In this document: positions 1 through 6,362 of the stretch, piece after piece
How the letters are laid out: every line of letters begins with the position of its first letter
Numbering within the stretch: the first letter of the stretch is position 1
Assembly: GCA_002308875.1 (NCBI GenBank)
Contig: DBWK01000044.1
Location: forward strand, 355-7,007
DNA: 6,653 nucleotides
DNA from: Treponema sp. UBA1240
GTDB lineage: Bacteria; Spirochaetota; Spirochaetia; Treponematales; Treponemataceae
Direction of reading: 5' to 3'
The notes under the pieces: generated by a model
The model's database searches: none
Seen by the model: the letters and a program-made list of their open reading frames with translations, nothing else
What the model was told of the DNA's origin: nothing
Made by a program: the position numbers and the translations under genes

Positions 1-3000
1 GCTTTATGAGCAGTTACCTAAAGATGTTTACATTGCACGTTCAATTTCTACCGGTTATGGCGAAGCCTTGTTTCAGGCTGCACTTGATGTTGATGACGGT
101 GAAGTTGAAACTATTGCGCATTACAGAGCTGCTGATTTTTTTGTACCTGGTGTAGAATTCCTGCTTGATATAGGCGGACAGGATATGAAGTGTCTTTGCA
201 TGAAAAACGGTGCAATCACTTCAATTCAGCTGAACGAGGCCTGTTCTTCCGGTTGCGGTAGTTTTCTTGATAATTTTGCGCGTTCTCTTGGTATGGATAT
301 CCGCGAATTCAGCCGAAAAGCGCTGCTTGCCCGTAATCCTGTAGACTTAGGCAGCCGCTGTACAGTTTTTATGAACAGCCGTGTAAAGCAAGCTCAAAAA
401 GAGGGTGCTACCGTTGCAGATATTTCCGCCGGTTTGTCTTACTCAGTTATAAAAAACGCTCTTTTTAAGGTTATCAAACTGCGCCGTGCCTCGGAAATCG
501 GTTCAAAAGTTGTTGTACAGGGTGGAACATTCAACAATGATGCGGTATTACGTGCTTTTGAAAAAATAGCCGGTGTGAATGTTTTCCGACCGGATGTTGC
601 CGGTCTTATGGGGGCGTACGGTGCTGCACTCATAGCACGTGATCAGTGGTATGATGTTGTAAGGCTTAAGCCCGGAGATGAAAACTATAATCCGAATATT
701 TCACTGGAAGAAGAACTGGAACAAAGAACCGATATTCCTGTGATACATTCAAAAATCGCTTCTCTTCAGGAGTTGGAGAACTTTTCGGTTTCACTTGAAC
801 TTAAACGTTGCGGCAGATGTGCAAACAACTGTTTACTTACAATAAATACATTTTCAAACGGAAATGGCTCGGTAAGACGTTTTGTCACAGGCAACCGTTG
901 TGAAAGGGGAGCGGAACAGGTTGACAGTCATGTAAAAACAATTGATGCCTCAAATGCAAAGACGTCTGCCGATTCTGAAACGGAACTCCCAAACCTTTTT
1001 GCATGGAAGTACAAGCGTCTGTTCAGCTATGTTCCTCTTACGCTTGATAAAGCTCCTCGCGGTGAAGTAGGTTTGCCGCGAGTTTTAAATATGTATGAGA
1101 ACTATCCGCTATGGTTCACGTTCTTTACTGCGCTTGGTTTCAGGGTTCGGCTTTCTCCTCGTTCAACTCGTTCCGTTTATGAGCTTGGTCTTGAAACAAT
1201 ACCTTCCGAATCAGTATGTTATCCGGGTAAGATCTCTCACGGACACATAGAGTCGCTTTTAAAAGCTGGAATAAAGTTTATTTTTTATCCCTGTGCGCCG
1301 TATGAGGTAAAGGAAGATACCGGTGCCGGCAATCACTATAACTGTCCTATAGTTACAAGTTATCCTGAAGTATTGCGGAACAATGTGGAAGCGTTGCGCC
1401 GTAATCACAACGTAACGTTCCTTAATCCTTTTCTGCCGATTGACAACAAACACAGATTGGCTGAACGTTTGTACGAAGAACTTGGTGAACGATTTTCGAT
1501 TACCAAAGATGAAATAAATAAAGCCGTTGATGCAGCCTGGGCTGAACAGAGAAAATTCCGTATGGAAGTTCAGGAAAAGGGTGAAGAAGCTCTTGAGCAG
1601 ATCATAAGGGCTGGTGCTTCCGGTATTGTTCTCGCAGGACGGCCGTATCATCTTGATCCCGAAATTAATCATGGTATTCCTGAGCTTATTGCCGGCTTGG
1701 GACTTGCTGTATTTACGGAAGACAGTGTGGCTCACCTTGGTGCAATAGAACGTCCTTTGCGCATTATTGACCAATGGACTTATCACAACCGTTTATACAG
1801 AGCTGCTTCTTTTGTAGCCGGAACTCCAAACCTTGAACTGGTTCAGCTTACAAGCTTCGGCTGTGGTTTGGATGCGGTTACAGCTGACCAGGTGGATGAA
1901 ATTCTTAAATCAAAAAACAGAATGTACACACTGCTTAAGATAGATGAAGGTTCAAACCTCGGTGCAGTCCGTATTCGCATACGAAGTTTGATTGCTGCTG
2001 TAAAGGAACGTGAAAGAAACCGTAAAAACAACGTTACCGAAAAATCAGCCGCTTACAAGCGTTCAATTTTTACAAAGCAGATGCGGCAAACACATACAAT
2101 CCTTGCTCCGCAAATGTCGCCGATTCACTTCAGGCTTGTTCAAAAAGCATTTGAATATTCCGGCTACAATTTTGTTATATTACCCGAAGTTGATAATCAG
2201 GCTGTAGATACAGGCTTGCAATTTGTAAACAATGATGCCTGTTACCCTTCAATTATGGTTGCAGGACAGTTGATTTCCGCATTAAAGTCGGGTAAATATG
2301 ATTTGAACAAAGTCAGTCTTTTGATAACGCAAACCGGCGGTGGTTGCCGCGCCACAAATTACATAGGTTTTATCAGGCGTGCCCTGAAGGATGCCGGCTG
2401 GTCAAACATACCTGTTCTTTCGTTAAGCGTTCAGGGATTTGAAAAAAATCCCGGTTTTAAGATAACACCGCTTCTTTTGCACCGCTCTTTACAGGCGGTT
2501 ATGCTCGGTGATTTGCTTATGCGTGTTCTTTACCGTGTGCGCCCGTATGAAAAAGTTGAAGGTTCTGCGAATGCTCTGTATGAAAAGTGGAATGCGATTT
2601 TGGAAAAGCAGTTGAAGTATGTTTCGCTGTTTAAGTATCACAAGCTCATACGCAATATTATTGCGGATTTTGACAATTTGCCGTTAAAGGAAGGTCGAAA
2701 GCCGCGTGTTGGGGTTGTTGGTGAAATTCTTGTAAAGTTCCACCCTGCCGCGAATAACAATATTGTCAGCACAATTGAAAGTGAGGGTGCAGAATGTGTT
2801 GTACCCGATTTAGCGGATTTTTTCTTCTATTCATTTTCCACAGGAATTTACCGGTACGAAAAACTGTCTTTTCCGCACAAAACCGAGAGAAACGCAAAAC
2901 TGCTGGTTTTTGCAGTTGAATTGTACCGCAGCTACATAAAAAAACGTCTTGCAAAAAGCCGGCGCTTTGAACCGCCAAAATCCATCTACACTTTAATGAA

Positions 3001-3298
3001 AGGTGTTAACGACATTGTTCAGCTTGGAAACATAACAGGCGAGGGCTGGTTCCTGACAGCGGAAATGGTTGAGCTGATTGAATCCGGCGTTCCAAGCATA
3101 GCCTGCGTTCAGCCGTTTGCCTGTTTGCCTAATCATGTTACAGGCAAGGGAATGATTAAGGAATTGCGCTATAGATTTCCAGGCGCAAATATTTCGGCGA
3201 TTGATTATGATCCCGGTTCAAGCGAAGTAAACCAGCTTAACAGACTAAAACTCCTGCTTTCAAATGCTCCATTGGGTAAGCATCCTGATGAGAATTAG
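1..3298 (+). CDS. Fused CoA-substrate-specific enzyme activase / 2-hydroxyacyl-CoA dehydratase-like protein (5' partial)
   Basis: The reading frame is open from base 2 to the TAG at 3296-3298, giving 1098 residues; the true start lies upstream, since family motifs already run through the first codons. Residues below count from base 2. Residues 1 to about 212 are the end of a BcrAD/BadFG ATPase-type activase: LDIGGQDMK (about 55-63), NEACSSGCGSFL with Cys81, GSRCTVF with Cys120, and QGGTFNNDAV (173-182). The two cysteines are 39 residues apart, the same spacing as the cluster-binding pair of HgdC-type activators. Next comes a CGRCANNC linker plus a fourth Cys (270, 273, 277, 300). A DUF2229-like stretch covers roughly 358-640 (ESVCYPGKISHGHI, AGRPYHLDPEINHG). 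A dehydratase D-component-like region covers roughly 700-1090, with NNDACYPS, TGGGCRA and GEGWFLTAEM and several conserved Cys. Family members are usually about 1400-1500 residues, so about 300-400 are missing here. In the activase family, ATP hydrolysis drives electron transfer to an Fe-S dehydratase; the substrate of this fused form is unknown. Probably cytoplasmic. Confidence 0.9.
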   Translation, partial: LYEQLPKDVYIARSISTGYGEALFQAALDVDDGEVETIAHYRAADFFVPGVEFLLDIGGQDMKCLCMKNGAITSIQLNEACSSGCGSFLDNFARSLGMDIREFSRKALLARNPVDLGSRCTVFMNSRVKQAQKEGATVADISAGLSYSVIKNALFKVIKLRRASEIGSKVVVQGGTFNNDAVLRAFEKIAGVNVFRPDVAGLMGAYGAALIARDQWYDVVRLKPGDENYNPNISLEEELEQRTDIPVIHSKIASLQELENFSVSLELKRCGRCANNCLLTINTFSNGNGSVRRFVTGNRCERGAEQVDSHVKTIDASNAKTSADSETELPNLFAWKYKRLFSYVPLTLDKAPRGEVGLPRVLNMYENYPLWFTFFTALGFRVRLSPRSTRSVYELGLETIPSESVCYPGKISHGHIESLLKAGIKFIFYPCAPYEVKEDTGAGNHYNCPIVTSYPEVLRNNVEALRRNHNVTFLNPFLPIDNKHRLAERLYEELGERFSITKDEINKAVDAAWAEQRKFRMEVQEKGEEALEQIIRAGASGIVLAGRPYHLDPEINHGIPELIAGLGLAVFTEDSVAHLGAIERPLRIIDQWTYHNRLYRAASFVAGTPNLELVQLTSFGCGLDAVTADQVDEILKSKNRMYTLLKIDEGSNLGAVRIRIRSLIAAVKERERNRKNNVTEKSAAYKRSIFTKQMRQTHTILAPQMSPIHFRLVQKAFEYSGYNFVILPEVDNQAVDTGLQFVNNDACYPSIMVAGQLISALKSGKYDLNKVSLLITQTGGGCRATNYIGFIRRALKDAGWSNIPVLSLSVQGFEKNPGFKITPLLLHRSLQAVMLGDLLMRVLYRVRPYEKVEGSANALYEKWNAILEKQLKYVSLFKYHKLIRNIIADFDNLPLKEGRKPRVGVVGEILVKFHPAANNNIVSTIESEGAECVVPDLADFFFYSFSTGIYRYEKLSFPHKTERNAKLLVFAVELYRSYIKKRLAKSRRFEPPKSIYTLMKGVNDIVQLGNITGEGWFLTAEMVELIESGVPSIACVQPFACLPNHVTGKGMIKELRYRFPGANISAIDYDPGSSEVNQLNRLKLLLSNAPLGKHPDEN

Positions 3299-4476
3299 TT
3301 TTTCAGTTCTACAGGAGCAACTCCGCATTCTATCATATCAAGCAGAATTGGAACCAACTGCGGATCAAACTGTGTGCCCGAATTCTTTTTGAGTTCTTCA
3401 ATAACTTCTTCTTTTGAAAGCTGTTTTCTGTAACATCGGTCCGAAGTCATTGCGTCAAAAGAATCTGCAATGCAGATTATTCGGGAGAATAATGGTATAC
3501 AGTCACCTTCCAGCCTGTCAGGATAACCGTTACCGTCGTATCGTTCATGATGATGCCGGACAATTTCGGAAGCACCAGGCAGCGAAACAAAGTCCGAAAG
3601 AATCTCACCGCTTTTAATAACATGGCTTTTCATAATTGCGTATTCATCGGCGTCAAGTTTTCCGGGTTTTGTTAAAATTGAATCCCTTATACCGATTTTA
3701 CCTACATCGTGCAAAAGAGAGATATAGTATATGTTCATCTGGTCTTCTTCAGAAAGACCCAGCCGTTTTGCTATCTCTTTTGTATAAATACTTACACGAA
3801 CTGAATGACCGCGTGTATAAACGTCTTTTGCTTCAATTGTGTTTGCAAAAAGTTTAAGTGTTTGTTCTATAAACTGCCTGTCATACTCATGCTTTTTTTG
3901 CAATGAGCGGAGTTTAAACATAAATATTGTGTAGATGAATATGATTATAAGCAGAACAAGTGCCGAATAATAAAACATTTTGAAAGAAGTAAGTTCTGTT
4001 ACTTTTTTTGTTATGTAGTATTCAACGGTTACATCTTTCATTTTGAAATTAGGCGGCGAATACAATATAAAGCCGAATGTGATATTTCCTCTCGGTGGAA
4101 TAACTTGATTGTAGTCCGGCGGTGGCAGGATGGTTATCTTTCCGTCTTCGACCGTGTATTCACCGTTCCAGGAACTGTCTATACGAGCTTTGGGAGGAAT
4201 TACGATTGTAACTTTCCATTTTGAAATTTCAGACGGAGTATTGTTTTTAAGAACTCCATCATATTGTGCGCCTTTTTCACGATTTTGCATCCACTGTTTT
4301 TCGGGATGTATCGTTACAGAACCTTGAACTTCATTTTTTGGATCTTCTTCAAGTTTAAGGGTTTGAGATGTTTGAACAGATGAAAAGCTTATTGCTAGAA
4401 TAGCAAGCCCTGCACAGCATAAAAAAAACAGGGTGATAAATACTATAAAAAGTTTTGATAAAAAATTATTTTTCAT
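3295..4476 (-). CDS. Membrane-anchored HD-GYP domain protein with CBM2-like extracytoplasmic domain (probable cyclic-di-GMP phosphodiesterase)
   Basis: The protein has 393 residues from the ATG at 4476. A TTG at 4482 would add two residues; I prefer the ATG because both sites have only a weak AAAGATG-like ribosome site. Residues about 9-31 form an uncleaved signal anchor, 32-165 face outward, and 168-187 form a second membrane segment followed by a short helical linker. The C-terminal HD-GYP domain (about 205-385) is complete: IEAKD and GHS with His224, LLHDVGKIGI with His256/Asp257/Lys260, MKSH with His285, HHERYDGNGYP at 309-319, IADSFDAMTSDR with Asp338, and a closing GTQFDP. This family hydrolyses cyclic-di-GMP, and no catalytic residue appears lost. 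The outer domain resembles carbohydrate-binding module family 2: SKWKVTI, SSWNGEYT, DYNQVIPP and TFGFILYSP occur in CBM2 order. The gene lies about 80 bases after adk, beyond its terminator, and its stop overlaps the convergent activase gene. I recognise no clear promoter. The phosphodiesterase role follows from the family; the ligand is inferred. Confidence 0.93.
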   Translation of the reverse strand: MKNNFLSKLFIVFITLFFLCCAGLAILAISFSSVQTSQTLKLEEDPKNEVQGSVTIHPEKQWMQNREKGAQYDGVLKNNTPSEISKWKVTIVIPPKARIDSSWNGEYTVEDGKITILPPPDYNQVIPPRGNITFGFILYSPPNFKMKDVTVEYYITKKVTELTSFKMFYYSALVLLIIIFIYTIFMFKLRSLQKKHEYDRQFIEQTLKLFANTIEAKDVYTRGHSVRVSIYTKEIAKRLGLSEEDQMNIYYISLLHDVGKIGIRDSILTKPGKLDADEYAIMKSHVIKSGEILSDFVSLPGASEIVRHHHERYDGNGYPDRLEGDCIPLFSRIICIADSFDAMTSDRCYRKQLSKEEVIEELKKNSGTQFDPQLVPILLDMIECGVAPVELKN

Positions 4477-4516
4477 ATTCAAACATCTTTATCATCAAAT
4501 CCAGCTGTGATTTAGT

Positions 4517-4550
4517 AGAAAACAAGAATACCCCGCTGCGGCGGGGATTC
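4517..4550 (-). terminator. Rho-independent terminator of adk
   Basis: Reading the minus strand just after the adk stop, GAAT-CCCCGC, a CGCA loop and GCGGGG-T-ATTC form a six-pair G/C stem extended by four more pairs across one bulged T. TTGTTTTCT follows. The position directly after adk and before the next minus-strand gene suggests that the downstream HD-GYP gene is at best transcribed by read-through. Confidence 0.85.
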
Positions 4551-4554
4551 AGGA

Positions 4555-5178
4555 CTAGAATTTCTTTTTGAACTCAGCCAGAATTATATCAGCTGCCGGT
4601 TTTGCATCGATATCCACAAGAAGCTTTTTGTTCTTATAAAAGTCAATCAGCGGTGCTGTTTGGGAACGGTAAACTTCCAAACGGTGTGAAATGGCTTCGG
4701 GTTTGTCATCGTCACGGATGAACAGTTCGCCGCCACATTTATCACAGACGTTTTCTTTTGCAGGTTTCAGGAATTTTATGTGATAATTCTGCGAGCAGTT
4801 TTTGCAAACACGTCTTCCCGAAAGTCTCTCAATTACGCCTTCGTCAGAAATATCAAAATTGACGGCTGCATCTATTTTTACAATGTTTTCAAGAGCTTCC
4901 GCCTGAGGTATTGTTCTTGGAAAACCGTCCAGAATAAAACCGTTTTTTGTATCAGGCTGCGACAGTCTGTCCTTTACAAGTTCTATCGTAACATCATCGC
5001 TTACTAGAGCGCCGGAATCAAGAATCGCCTTAACCTTTTGACCCAGCGGGGTCTGTGCTTTTATTGCGGCTCGGAAAATTTCGCCGGTTGAAATATGCGG
5101 GATTTTATACGACTCTGCAACTTTTGCGGCAAGAGTTCCTTTGCCGGCTCCCGGCGGTCCCAAAAAAATGAAATTCAT
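4555..5178 (-). CDS. adk: Adenylate kinase with four-cysteine LID
   Basis: This 207-residue cytoplasmic enzyme catalyses ATP + AMP = 2 ADP and so balances adenine nucleotides. The P-loop GPPGAGKGT is at 7-15. The AMP-binding segment STGEIFR (30-36) carries Glu where many homologues have Asp. DGFPRT is at 84-89, GRR at 121-123, and the C-terminal RLEVYRSQT (166-174) supplies further phosphate-binding arginines. The long LID (about 122-160) contains CKNC (125, 128) and CDKC (145, 148), the arrangement that holds structural zinc in many bacterial adenylate kinases, followed by RDDDKPEAI. Length is normal for the long-LID form. The ATG at 5178 is preceded by TGAGG five bases upstream, and the N-terminus places the P-loop where the family has it. 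It has its own promoter and terminator, so it is probably a single-gene unit. Confidence 0.97.
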   Translation of the reverse strand: MNFIFLGPPGAGKGTLAAKVAESYKIPHISTGEIFRAAIKAQTPLGQKVKAILDSGALVSDDVTIELVKDRLSQPDTKNGFILDGFPRTIPQAEALENIVKIDAAVNFDISDEGVIERLSGRRVCKNCSQNYHIKFLKPAKENVCDKCGGELFIRDDDKPEAISHRLEVYRSQTAPLIDFYKNKKLLVDIDAKPAADIILAEFKKKF

Positions 5179-5238
5179 ACTAACCTCATATATTGTAATT
5201 TGAAAAGTATCACAGTTTTTTAATACTAAACTATATAT

Positions 5239-5267
5239 ATAATACAGCTATTTTTCTCTAACTTCAA
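5239..5267 (-). promoter_or_regulatory. Candidate sigma-70-type promoter of adk
   Basis: On the minus strand, TTGAAG (5267-5262) and TATTAT (5244-5239) are separated by exactly 17 bases. Transcription would start near 5232, giving a leader of roughly 55 bases before the adk ATG. The site sits just after the terminator of the preceding gene, as expected for an independent unit. The surroundings are AT-rich, so chance matches are possible. Confidence 0.55.
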
Positions 5268-5273
5268 GAAGTT
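5260..5273. repeat. Short inverted repeat overlapping the adk -35 element
   Basis: AACTTC and GAAGTT flank a two-base centre, forming a 14-base dyad that contains the proposed -35 hexamer of adk. The centre is too tight for a good RNA hairpin, so if it matters it is more likely a DNA-binding site for a dimeric regulator. It may be coincidence. Confidence 0.3.
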
Positions 5274-5282
5274 TTTTCCAAT

Positions 5283-5314
5283 AAAAAAGGACTGCCGGAT
5301 GTACGACAGTCCTT
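5283..5314 (-). terminator. Rho-independent terminator of the FecR-domain gene
   Basis: On the minus strand, AAGGACTG (5314-5307), a 12-base loop and CAGTCCTT (5294-5287) make a perfect eight-pair stem. The stem runs straight into six T residues (5288-5283). It begins 23 bases after the stop codon of the FecR-domain gene and separates that gene from adk. Confidence 0.9.
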
Positions 5315-5336
5315 ATGATTGCATAACAAATATGAT

Positions 5337-6083
5337 TTAATTAACTACTGTGATAACGGATGATTCTCCAGACTGGAGTTCGTATACCGCATATTCAACT
5401 GAATCTTCAAATCCTGTTGCAGGTATTGAAATAATTCCGTCTCCCAGTTCGCCGCCTGTTATCTCCATATCAGTGGTAGGCTTATCTGAAGGGGATTTTC
5501 CTGAGATACCTACATCAAATGACTGGTTACCTTTTGCAAACGGAGCAGGAATATTTCCGTTGTCAGCCTTTATGTCCTGTCCGCCGTTAATATAACGTGT
5601 TGTTCCTGTATCCATAGGAATCAATGCAACGGAACCTCTGTAAACGTTAAGACCGCCGTCACCTGTAACACCGAGATCAGTACCGCGGACAGAAGCGGTT
5701 ACAACAGGTGTACGTACCTGAAAGCCGTTCGCTTTGTTGTTCAATGGTTTTACATCAGCTCTTACCGAGCCAGCATCCAGATACAAGTCTGTAGTTACTT
5801 TATCTGCTGATTCAGAAAGCTCTCTGAGGCTTACTCTTGTAAGCTGATATACTGTAAGAAGTGAACCACCGAGTTTTATGTCAGCCTGTGACTTGAATCC
5901 TGATGAAATGATTGCACCCTGAGGAACGATATCGCCTTTTTTAAGCTGAATCCATTCATTTCCGCTTGTCTGCATTTCAACCTTACCTGTAACGGAAACA
6001 ACTGTACCGTCCAATGCAAAAACAGTGGAAACCGCAAAAACCGCCAGAAGAATAAAAAGTGCGCGTTTTGTAAAAATGTTCAT
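5337..6083 (-). CDS. Secreted FecR-domain protein
   Basis: The protein has 248 residues. The ATG at 6083 follows a strong AAAGGAG site seven bases upstream. The N-terminus is a classical signal peptide: Lys6/Arg7, a hydrophobic stretch at 8-19, and probable cleavage after VFA (residue 23). There is no lipobox cysteine and no later membrane segment, so it should be free in the periplasm or exported. Residues about 25-155 fit the FecR fold: GTVVSVTGKVE, KKGDIVPQGAIISSG (48-62), a beta-rich middle, GSVRADV (105-111), and FQVRTPVVTASVRGTDLGV (121-139), the most diagnostic motif. The tail (about 180-248) is rich in Gly, Ser and acidic residues and I do not recognise it. Classical FecR proteins are membrane-spanning anti-sigma regulators; this one lacks a cytoplasmic part and no sigma factor is nearby, so that role is unlikely. 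It more likely works in envelope assembly or ligand binding, but the function is unknown. Confidence 0.88.
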   Translation of the reverse strand: MNIFTKRALFILLAVFAVSTVFALDGTVVSVTGKVEMQTSGNEWIQLKKGDIVPQGAIISSGFKSQADIKLGGSLLTVYQLTRVSLRELSESADKVTTDLYLDAGSVRADVKPLNNKANGFQVRTPVVTASVRGTDLGVTGDGGLNVYRGSVALIPMDTGTTRYINGGQDIKADNGNIPAPFAKGNQSFDVGISGKSPSDKPTTDMEITGGELGDGIISIPATGFEDSVEYAVYELQSGESSVITVVN

Positions 6084-6135
6084 ATAAAAACTCCTTTAAT
6101 AAGGATTATAAGCCTGTTAGACTCAATCTATTTTT

Positions 6136-6164
6136 AGAATAACATTGAAGTTTCTTTTTTACAA
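6136..6164 (-). promoter_or_regulatory. Candidate promoter of the FecR-domain gene
   Basis: On the minus strand, TTGTAA (6164-6159) and TATTCT (6141-6136) are 17 bases apart. The implied start near 6129 leaves a leader of about 45 bases with a strong ribosome site. Both hexamers are imperfect and the region is AT-rich, so this is a tentative call. Confidence 0.4.
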
Positions 6165-6283
6165 GTTTATAACAACCATTTATCTGTTTTTTTTGATTTT
6201 TTAATCCTATTTTAATCTTTAAATGCTTGTGTTTGTATAAAATCTCCAAATTCCATTATTGTCTCAAAACTCTAAATTGCATC

Positions 6284-6312
6284 TTGTGTTATTATTGAAA
6301 AAATCCGATAAT
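6284..6312 (+). promoter_or_regulatory. Candidate promoter of the AGCS symporter gene
   Basis: TTGTGT (6284-6289) and GATAAT (6307-6312) are 17 bases apart. Transcription would start near 6319 and leave about 44 bases before the ATG at 6363. A 7-base inverted repeat (6289-6295 and 6308-6314) falls almost exactly on the spacer and the -10 element. Confidence 0.45.
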
Positions 6313-6314
6313 AA
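6289..6314. repeat. Inverted repeat across the symporter promoter
   Basis: TTATTAT (6289-6295) and ATAATAA (6308-6314) are perfect reverse complements separated by 12 bases, with one further G-C pair possible at 6297/6306. The location over the -10 element would suit a repressor site. The arms are pure A/T in an A/T-rich region, so chance is a serious alternative. Confidence 0.3.
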
Positions 6315-6362
6315 TATATAGAAGAATTTATTTGTCTTTTATAATAATACAGTGAGGAAAAA

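Noticed and set aside
1259..1786. Minus-strand open frame of 175 codons inside the activase gene
   Set aside because: It lies fully antisense to a well-supported coding region, has no recognisable motifs, and its composition is that of a reverse-complement shadow.
4466..4486. Minus-strand ATG at 4486 just before the HD-GYP gene, as a start or leader peptide
   Set aside because: It is out of frame with the HD-GYP protein and meets a stop after six codons; it has no good ribosome site or attenuator-like structure.
4531..4546. The CCCCGC/GCGGGG hairpin as a mobile repeat element
   Set aside because: It is single in the window, sits directly after adk and is followed by a T-rich tract on the minus strand, so a terminator explains it.
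5350..5595. Plus-strand open frame of 81 codons opposite the FecR-domain gene
   Set aside because: It is antisense to the tail of a gene with signal peptide, FecR motifs and ribosome site; its Ser/Pro-rich product is a shadow.
6105..6110. TATAAT on the minus strand upstream of the FecR-domain gene
   Set aside because: The implied start would fall at the ribosome site, and the nearest TTGAGT is only 10 bases upstream.
6340..6345. Perfect TATAAT upstream of the symporter
   Set aside because: Transcription from it would start about ten bases before the ATG, within the ribosome site, and no -35 hexamer lies at the right distance.
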